Assembly (NCBI GenBank): GCA_008638375.1
Contig: CM018050.1
Location: forward strand, 26,293,097-26,357,096
DNA length: 64,000 nt
Source of the DNA: Nyssa sinensis
Lineage: Eukaryota; Streptophyta; Magnoliopsida; Cornales; Nyssaceae
Direction of reading: 5' to 3'
Shown here piece after piece: positions 57,326-64,000 of the stretch (position 1 is its first letter; each line of letters opens with the position of its first letter). A program made the position numbers and the translations under genes. A model generated the notes under the pieces. It made no database searches and was not told where the DNA came from. It saw nothing but the letters and a program-made list of their open reading frames with translations.

Positions 57326-59060
57326 CACCAGAAACCTTTCGGATAGGCTAAAACACAATCAAAACTTCATGGGTCTCTCCAAACATGAAGGCTAGGGCTT
57401 AGTCGCACTTTTATCTGATGGATCGAATTAGCAAACTCTTCTCAAAATCACTGAAAATGCTGATCCAAAACAACCTGCTGAAAATTCTGAAAATATTCAA
57501 AAAAAAATAAAAATGCATGTAAACAGCTAATTTTGCAAAAATCACCAGAAGCATTAGTAGGGGGAAGAAGAACTCAACCATGTTCTCTGGTTGCCATTAG
57601 TTGATGATGTCACGTTGGCGTTAGCATGATGCCATTAGCCAAATGTTGATGTCAGCAGCCCCTTGGTCCTCTTTTGGTCTGGTTGTAGTCCCGGCTGTAT
57701 TTCCAAGAAGTTCTTTATATAGATTGTTTTGCTCTGTTACCAAGTTAAGTTCTATTATTTGTGAATTAGGGCTAGAAGAGATGGAAGAAAGAGTAAGAGA
57801 GAAAAGAAGATAAGAGAAAGGTTTAGCATTGTATAATCACCTCTACCCTTACACTTTGCATATATATATATATATATATATATATTAACATGAGCAAAAA
57901 GTACAATCATACACCTCAGAAAAAATAACCAAGGAAATATTATTCTAACATTAATTATAATATATTTATTCTTTTTCCAATTTTGTTAGTTTTGTTTATT
58001 TTATTTTGCTACCATAACAATATAGGGGTGAGGGCACCTACTTAAGTAGTCACATGCTATGCACCGGCAGTCGTACTTAAGATTTTGATATGTCAACATT
58101 GCCCCCCATCTAGACACCACCTCAATCCAGTTATACTAGTTTTCGGAGATCTAGGAAAGAGGAAATTTAAAGAAAGAGAATTTAGGAAAATCAGTTCGAG
58201 GCAGGCGTCACTGGGGAGCTTGATGACTTTGAAGATTTGTTTGATAAGTGATATCTTTGAGGACTTGGAGGCCGATCTTGCCTCTTTTGAAAGGAGCCAA
58301 TAAAAAAAAGATATGCATTAGCTTAAAGAGTATTTTATAAATTTCTACTTTCTTATGAGTCTTTCCCGACTACAAAAAGCGAAGCTCCGTAGAATTGACA
58401 AGTTGCTTATAGAATGCCGACTACTAAGTGAAGAGTTTCCACTTAACATGGGAAGAGAGAAGGGAAGTGAAGCTTAGCAAGCTTTATAAGGTTGACTACT
58501 ACATAAGCCACTAGCCAAGAAAGCTCTTTGAGCTTGCCTTCATTCACTTTGCATTGGCAAAGGTTAGCACAAACAAGCGTCCCTAAGTAATGAACACTTT
58601 GGAGTACTTGTGGATGGTGTGCCTCATGGGTATTTTCATGCTTCTCGAAGACTGCGACAAGGGTTCCAAACCTAGCTTGTTGATTTTCATTGGAGAAGTG
58701 CTAAGTCGAGGCCTACAGGAGTTGGTATGATTGAAAATGATAACACCTTGCCATGGTTTGAGATCGTGCCTAAGGGTTATGTTCGTAACTTTAGTTCCTT
58801 AGCCCTGAAGTACTTGGTCTTGCTACTATTTGTACATTGTTTATAACCTAGTAGGTTACTTCGCTCTTAAGTACCTGGCGATGAAGTGAACTCTTTAGGT
58901 ATCCTATTCTAAGGCTATAGTTTTTCTTCACAAGATCTTTTGGTGTGGAATGAATTAAATTTAGTTTTATATTTCTCGTCTAGAGTAACCAGTTGTGCAA
59001 ACGCTAAGGTATTTAATCAATCTCTCATTTTCAGCCAAAGTAACTAATGGTGTAAATCCT
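57326..59060. other. Unassigned region
   Basis: The first few hundred bases probably continue the sequence interrupted by the hAT element (leader of copia fragment F). A TA microsatellite occupies about 57859-57886. The 72-codon frame 58085-58303 (MICQHCPPSRHHLN...) is charged but matches nothing I recognise. No gene supported. Confidence 0.35.
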
Positions 59061-59067
59061 ATGTGCT

Positions 59068-59396
59068 ACATTTGATTGACAAGAAAAGAAAAGAAAACGA
59101 GAATAAAAATTTCTTAGCTTCACTTTTTCATGCGTTTGGTTGTCATAGGAAAGTGTGGGCCCACTGAAAACTACGTTCTTAGAGAAATATTTTTTACCAA
59201 ATTTTTTTCCTAGAATTTATACAAGATTATGCATCATGGGATTGTTGGAGTTTTATTTTGCATCAAACTTTCCTATAAACCCAAATGATTTTCAATCATT
59301 TCCTATTTTTCCTTTCCTTTCTTTGCTTCAATAATCAATTTTCTTCAAGAGCTACTTTACTATATGATGTTTCTAGCAATCAAACAGAGCCTTTCA
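59068..59396. mobile_element. Probable MITE with GCTCTGTTTGATTG-type ends
   Basis: The left end GCTACATTTGATTGACAAGA pairs with the reverse complement of the right end (GCTCTGTTTGATTGCTAGAA). The interior is AAAAGAAAAG-rich on the left and CTTTCCTTTCTT-rich on the right, as in foldback elements. I could not find a clear target duplication, so family and exact ends are uncertain. Confidence 0.5.
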
Positions 59397-60443
59397 TTTG
59401 TAATTTTAAAAGGATTATTAGTCAAAATATCTAACCTTCCCTAAGAATTATGAAACTATAATGATGGAAGTTTTTCCAAAATACTAGAAATTCCCATTTT
59501 TTAACTAATAATAGTATTTATTTATATTTTTAATTCCCAGAAAAGTACGCCTCAATGTCTTTAGGCTTATTCTTTTTAAAGTGTCAATTGTCTCACCTTA
59601 TGCTTTCGTCTTTTAAAAAACAATGTTCTTGATCAACAGAAGTTTGCTTCTGGATCTGGAATAATCAGTGTACTGTACTCACTGTTGCCTTTGGTTATTC
59701 TCAGTTTTTTGATTCATTTGTGATCTTGGTGTGCTTGTTTGTATGGTAATTCTTGGTTATGTTCAGGTAAAGTTCTTCATAATTACATGGACGTATTTGT
59801 GTAAATCTATGGCTGCACTACTCTCCCATGTGATTACCAAGATATTAAGTTTTCAACCTGGAAAGTGGTAAGCTTATACTAGCTAACTGGTTTTTAGTCT
59901 TCCCCAAACAGCTCCCAATAGAGCTAGATAAAAGTCAATAACATCTTGGAGAAGGTGTTTTTAGTGCCAAGAGCCTCTGCTACTCTTCCTTCAATAATGC
60001 TGAAAGAATCTTTTTCTATTTAAAGGCTTTAAAAAACTAATGGAGGCTGCTAAACATAACTTATATTGAAGCAAGATTCTCTCTCAATGGCTACTTCTGT
60101 GCCTGCTGGTTTTGATAAAGACAGGATTATATTACCACCATGGTCTCTGTAAATGCCTCTGTTGCCTAACTTTCCTGAGTTCCCCAAGGAACAAAATTGG
60201 AGTTACACCTACATACAAGAGGGAGGAATTCAAGCATGTTCTGTTTTCATTTGTAGCTACCAATTAGAATTTAGAACATATTGTTCACTGACCTGCATAA
60301 AGATTGTTGACTAAATCACTTTGAATTCCTTAGCCACAAAAGCTAGAACTTTTTGTTCCAAATCTCCTCCACACTGTAGAATTTGTCGAAAATCCTTTCA
60401 CTTCCTAGAGCCAAATCACCCAATGGTAGTTAAGACAGATGTA
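59397..60443. other. Unassigned, intron- or intergenic-like
   Basis: T-rich with no recognisable coding motif or repeat. Nothing to annotate. Confidence 0.4.
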
Positions 60444-60898
60444 GGGACCGTTTGGGGGAGCTTCAGATTCTAGAGAATTGATTTTGAAGAATTAATTATT
60501 GGGGGAGCTTCAGATTCTAGAGAATTGATTTTGAAGAATTAATTATTGGGGAATAGATTCTAGAGAATTGATTATAACATCAGTTTGTTATTTGGATGCT
60601 AGGTAAAAATTATGTAAAAGTGATTTTCGTACTGTGAATTTCCCCTTTGTCCTTTATATTGTATATATTGGGTAATTGTAAGTGGTGGGCCCAAGGGTAA
60701 TACTTGTAAAAAGCCAAAAGCATTTGAAGAAGCAGGTTTTCTAGCCTTTCGAAAACCCCATTTTGAAAACAGAATTTGGTGAGCCCCACAACCAAAACCA
60801 CGCTTGAGAAAAATGCCAAACACCCACCATTCTGTCCCAAAACATGTTTCGGTCTCAAAACTACGTTTTGGGCAGGGCAAATGCCCCGCCAAACACCC
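60444..60898. mobile_element. Probable hAT-like MITE with GTTTGG-type ends and an internal 47-bp duplication
   Basis: Starts GGGACCGTTTGG and ends CCGCCAAACACCC (reverse complement GGGTGTTTGGCGG). The interior contains further GTTTTGG/CCAAAAC words. Open frames on the minus strand (60599-60928) lie in it and have no known motif. No target duplication found. Confidence 0.5.
60454..60573 (+). repeat. 47-bp tandem repeat, about 2.5 units
   Basis: GGGGGAGCTTCAGATTCTAG... at 60454-60500 and 60501-60547, apparently identical, then a partial third unit to 60573. Confidence 0.93.
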
Positions 60899-61587
60899 AC
60901 GAAGTCTGAATAAGTTGCCTCTTTTCATTCTTCAATAGCCTTCACAAGATATCATCAAGAAAGAAGGAATGTTGGAAGGAGTCACCAACCGGTCCTACTA
61001 AAGCAAAAGAGTATCTACCGTATGTCTTTATTCACCCTCTCTCTCTATCTCTCTCACACACACACGTTTCCATGCCTTCTATGTAATCGGGATCTTATCT
61101 GTTCCGTTTTCAATGCAATAGCTATTCAACACCCAAAAAAAAGTTCAGTCAGCTTAGTGGCTTCTTTTGCGTTTGCTTGGGTCCTACTACAGATTTGGAT
61201 AGAAAAAATAAACTAAGGCGATCACTTCTGCATGCTAAGATAAACTAAATTAGGAATGATAACAACAGTCAGAAGAAGTGGGCAGGGATTGAGAAGAAGG
61301 TTTGGTCAGCACATATTGTTTAAGCAATTATTCCCGTTGGGCTGTCTCATAGGGTTCCCAACTACAATCTGGTAGCTAGTTTATCTTATTTTATTATTTT
61401 TTTATCATCTGGAAATTATTTACAAACAGTTCTTTGGTAGTCTCTATCAAATGGGTGTTAGAACCTTTTTAATGTATTCGAGTAATTACATATGGCATGC
61501 TATGCACATTTTATAGGTTAAGGTTTTGTGTTGGGGTGTCTATGAAGGTGCTGTTGTCAATGGCTAAATCAGGACAGACTAAAGCAT
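60899..61587. other. Unassigned
   Basis: No gene or repeat recognised apart from a short CT/CA tract near 61036-61065. Confidence 0.4.
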
Positions 61588-61785
61588 TGTGGAAATCCCG
61601 AATGATTTGAAAGGGATTTGAAGGAGATCGTGATAGAAGATTGAGGCCGATATTTAGGCTAATTTCTTGGGTTGACCTTTTGTTTGTTTCCATAATTGGT
61701 TCTCTGTGTATAGGTTAAATAGTGATCCTAGCTTGTAAATTAAATACATTGTTTTGAATATACGAAATTAGTCTCATTCTCTACA
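61588..61785 (+). repeat. 5' LTR of copia H2
   Basis: 198 bp, TGTGGAAATCCC to CATTCTCTACA. First half matches the H1 LTR well; the second half diverges more. Confidence 0.93.
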
Positions 61786-61797
61786 TGGTATCAGAGC
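61786..61797 (+). promoter_or_regulatory. Primer-binding site of copia H2
   Basis: TGGTATCAGAGC directly after the LTR, complementary to initiator tRNA. Confidence 0.95.
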
Positions 61798-61825
61798 TAG
61801 GGTTACTCTGAAACCCTAGCAATCC

Positions 61826-62998
61826 ATGGCTACCCAAAAGGGAGACAGTCATGAGTCCAGTCAATCGACAACCCAAGAAGAAGAGTCGGAGCTGACCTCT
61901 TCCATGGGCTCAGCTGGTATGTTCGAGACTTCTCCACTCCATCTTACCGTAGAAAAACTCAATGGTAAGAATTATCGGGAGTGGGCGCAGTCCATCAAAC
62001 TCATCATCGACGGCAAAGGAAAGCTAGGCCTTCTTACCGGCGAAACACGTCAACCACCTACCACTGATGCCACTGCCTCCCATAAATGGCGGTCTGAGAA
62101 TTCATTGATAACCTCGTGTCTGATTAACTCCATGAAGCCAACCATCGAAAAAACCTATATGTTTTTCCCGACGGCAAAAGATGTGTGGGATGCAGTGCGA
62201 GAGACATATTCCGACACTGAGGATGCTTCTCAAATTTTCGAACTGAAGACGAGGCTATAGCAGATGAAGCAAGGAGATCGGGAAGTTACAGAGTATTGCA
62301 CCGAGATGTTGCAACTGTGGCAGGAACTCGACCTCAGTTACGGCGAAGAATGGGAGTGCACAGGTGACAGTGTTCTATTCAAGAAGAAGATGGAAGCCGA
62401 AAGGGTTTTCGAATTTCTAGCAGGACTGAATCGCGAGCTCGACGACGTGCAGGGCAGGATTCTGGGTCGACGACCACTGCCTTCCATCCGAGAAGTCTTT
62501 GCCGAGGTGCGACGGGAAGAACAGAGGAGGAAGGTGATGTTGAAGGAGAAAGCAGAGGTGAACGCAGAATCTAGAGTCGATGGTTCTGCCCTTGCGAGTC
62601 GCGGGATGATACCTCGCGAGATGTCGTCTCTCACAGGATCAAGTCCGAAACAGAGACAGAGTTCTGCGCATGGGATTGAAGTCTCAGCCCTTATAACCCG
62701 TGGGCCTTCCAGTGGATCCGGCCCAAGACAAAATAAAAGGACATTTTGTGACCATTGCAAAAAATTGGGTCATTCAAAAGATACTTGTTAGGCCTTACAT
62801 GGCAAGCCTATTGACTGGAAGCCCAGACAACCCAACAAATCTCACGGGTACCAGGCCTTCGCTAAACAGCAGACAGAAACAGGCGCTCCAGTCCATCACA
62901 CTCAGTCGACTGTTATTGGGGGTTTTAACCCCGAACAACTTGAGAAGTTATATGCTCTTTTTTCGACCTTTCAAGCGTCGGGTCAGTCTTCTAATTCA
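61826..62998 (+). pseudogene. copia H2 gag, open except for two TAG codons
   Basis: From ATG 61826 (MATQKGDSHESSQ; a Gln/Ser/Glu-rich start) the frame runs through the UBN2-type gag (LNGKNYREWAQSIKLIIDGK, FFPTAKDVWDAVRETYSD) and the knuckle C-D-H-C-K-K-L-G-H-S-K-D-T-C. It is interrupted only by TAG at 62261-62263 and 62789-62791. Copy H1 has TGG (Trp) at both places, so each is a single G-to-A change. The same frame continues into the protease at 62999 without shift, so gag and pol were one polyprotein. Confidence 0.94.
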
Positions 62999-64000
62999 TT
63001 GCCATCAGGTTCCTTAGCCCACAAAGGTACTTTTTTGACTGCCCTTAGTACCACTTTGCACCTTACTCCCTGGATTATTGACTCTGGTGCATCCGACCAT
63101 ATAACTGGTGCCCATCATTTATTTTTCACATATTCACCTTGTGCTGGTAACTTGAAAGTAAAAATTGCAGATGGTACTTTATCCCCAGTAGTTGGCAAGG
63201 GGAGTATCCGTATCTCTGAATTTATTACTTTAGAGTCTGTTCTTCATATTCCTAATCTCTCTTGCAATCTGTTGTCTGTTAGTCAGCTAACCAAACAATC
63301 TCATTGCTCAACCATTTTTTTGTCTTCCAATTGTGTTTTTCAGGACCTATCATCGGGGAAGACGATTGGTAGTGCTAAGGAGTATGAAGGGCTCTATAAC
63401 TTTGATGATGCTCGCATGAGTAAACAGTATCATCCTCCTATTTGTAATTCTGCATCTAATCCTAGGGATAGTGATCTTTTGTTATGGCACAAACGAATGG
63501 GCCATCCTAGTTTTCAATATTTAAAACATGTATTTCCGTTGCTTTGTTCGAATAAGAGTCCCTTGGATTTTCAATGTGAAGTTTGTGAACTTGCAAAACA
63601 TAATAGTACCTCTTTTCCTAAATCCCCTAACCATCATTGCCTTTTACCCTGATTCACAGTGATCTTTGAGGGCCTTCACGGGTTCCCAATAGGACCCACA
63701 AAAAATGGTTTATTACATTTATTGATGACCATTCTCGTCTCAGTTGGGTATTTTTACTAAACGATAAATCTGAGGTTCGTTCAGTGTTCATAAACTTCTA
63801 CAATATGATTTACACCCAATTTCACACAAAAATTCAAATTCTTCGTACTGATAATGGCACTGAGTACTTCAACTCTTCTTTGAGTCCCTATTTTCAAGAC
63901 AAAGGTATTATTCACTAGAGTTTTTGTGTTCACACCCCCCAACAAAATGGGTTGCTGAATGAAAAAACCGACATATTCTTGAGGTAGCTCGTGCCCTATT
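62999..64000 (+). pseudogene. copia H2 protease, pre-integrase and integrase core
   Basis: 62999-63652 continues the gag frame and contains the intact protease site W-I-I-D-S-G-A-S-D-H. It goes on to VLHIPNLSCNLLSVSQLTKQ and the pre-integrase C-E-V-C-E-L-A-K-H. A small deletion near 63625-63640 shifts the frame. The integrase core then reads on with IHSDL, a TGA at 63667-63669 (Trp expected in the D-x-W-G-P motif), FIDDHSRLSWVF, ILRTDNGTEYFN, a TAG near 63916, and another 1-base deletion near 63945 before the E-R-K-N-R motif. Confidence 0.93.

Larger units (their letters stand above)
61588..64000 (+). mobile_element. Ty1/copia element H2, 5' part, runs off the window
   Basis: 5' LTR 61588-61785 starting TGTGGAAATCCCGAATGATT, primer site at 61786, gag, protease, pre-integrase and integrase core on the + strand. 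Same family as H1 (49653-54403) but opposite orientation. RT, RNase H and the 3' LTR lie beyond the window. The 5-bp left flank is AGCAT, which would be expected again after the 3' LTR. Confidence 0.94.

Overview
This window is nuclear DNA of a flowering plant, most likely a eudicot. It is AT-rich and gene-poor and consists almost entirely of nested, decayed transposable elements. The basis is the element families (Ty1/copia, a Tekay/Del-like chromovirus, a Tat/Ogre-like Ty3/gypsy element, a TRIM, an L1-like LINE, hAT, Harbinger-like and Mutator-like elements), tRNA-iMet primer sites, and a broken plant-type myo-inositol transporter. I found no intact host gene. The only host-like pieces are the transporter pseudogene (about 7.5-8.3 kb) and a possible promoter plus first exon (about 47.1-47.4 kb).

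Layout. 0.1-0.6 kb: Mutator-like foldback MITE. 1.3-6.9 kb: ruined copia element on +, its 5' LTR split by a hAT MITE (8-bp TSD). 6.9-7.4 kb: Harbinger-like MITE. 7.5-8.3 kb: inositol-transporter pseudogene. 8.7-15.0 kb: 5'-truncated LINE on -, split by a complete but dead copia element with a perfect 5-bp TSD. 16.5-18.8 kb: satellite array whose roughly 184-bp unit is made of four related 46-bp sub-units, interrupted by a second copy of the foldback MITE (perfect 10-bp TSD). 19.45-23.2 kb: 5' part of a Tat-like gypsy element. 23.2-35.2 kb: copia element on -, carrying in its RT a 4.2-kb solo LTR, which itself carries a solo LTR of the Tat-like family; further along is a 1.85-kb insert between perfect 69-bp direct repeats. 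35.3-46.0 kb: complete dead Tekay-type chromovirus on -, with Pol III A/B boxes inside both LTRs. 47.9-48.8 kb: copia gag fragment. 49.5-57.3 kb: hAT element with 8-bp TSD, containing a copia element (49.7-54.4 kb, -) and a palindromic TRIM array (54.8-56.9 kb). 57.3-61.6 kb: two probable MITEs in otherwise unrecognised DNA. 61.6-64.0 kb: second copy of the same copia family on +, running off the window.

The most unusual object is the TRIM array at 54796-56886. Nine LTRs are arranged as two head-to-head arms; both outer ends are the U5 end of the LTR, and the whole block is flanked by a perfect 5-bp duplication (ATAGG). A normal LTR insertion has U3 at one end and U5 at the other. This looks like one integration of a palindromic cDNA, followed by copy-number change.

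No pathway or operon logic applies. The elements relate to each other by insertion order, which the target-site duplications allow to be reconstructed.
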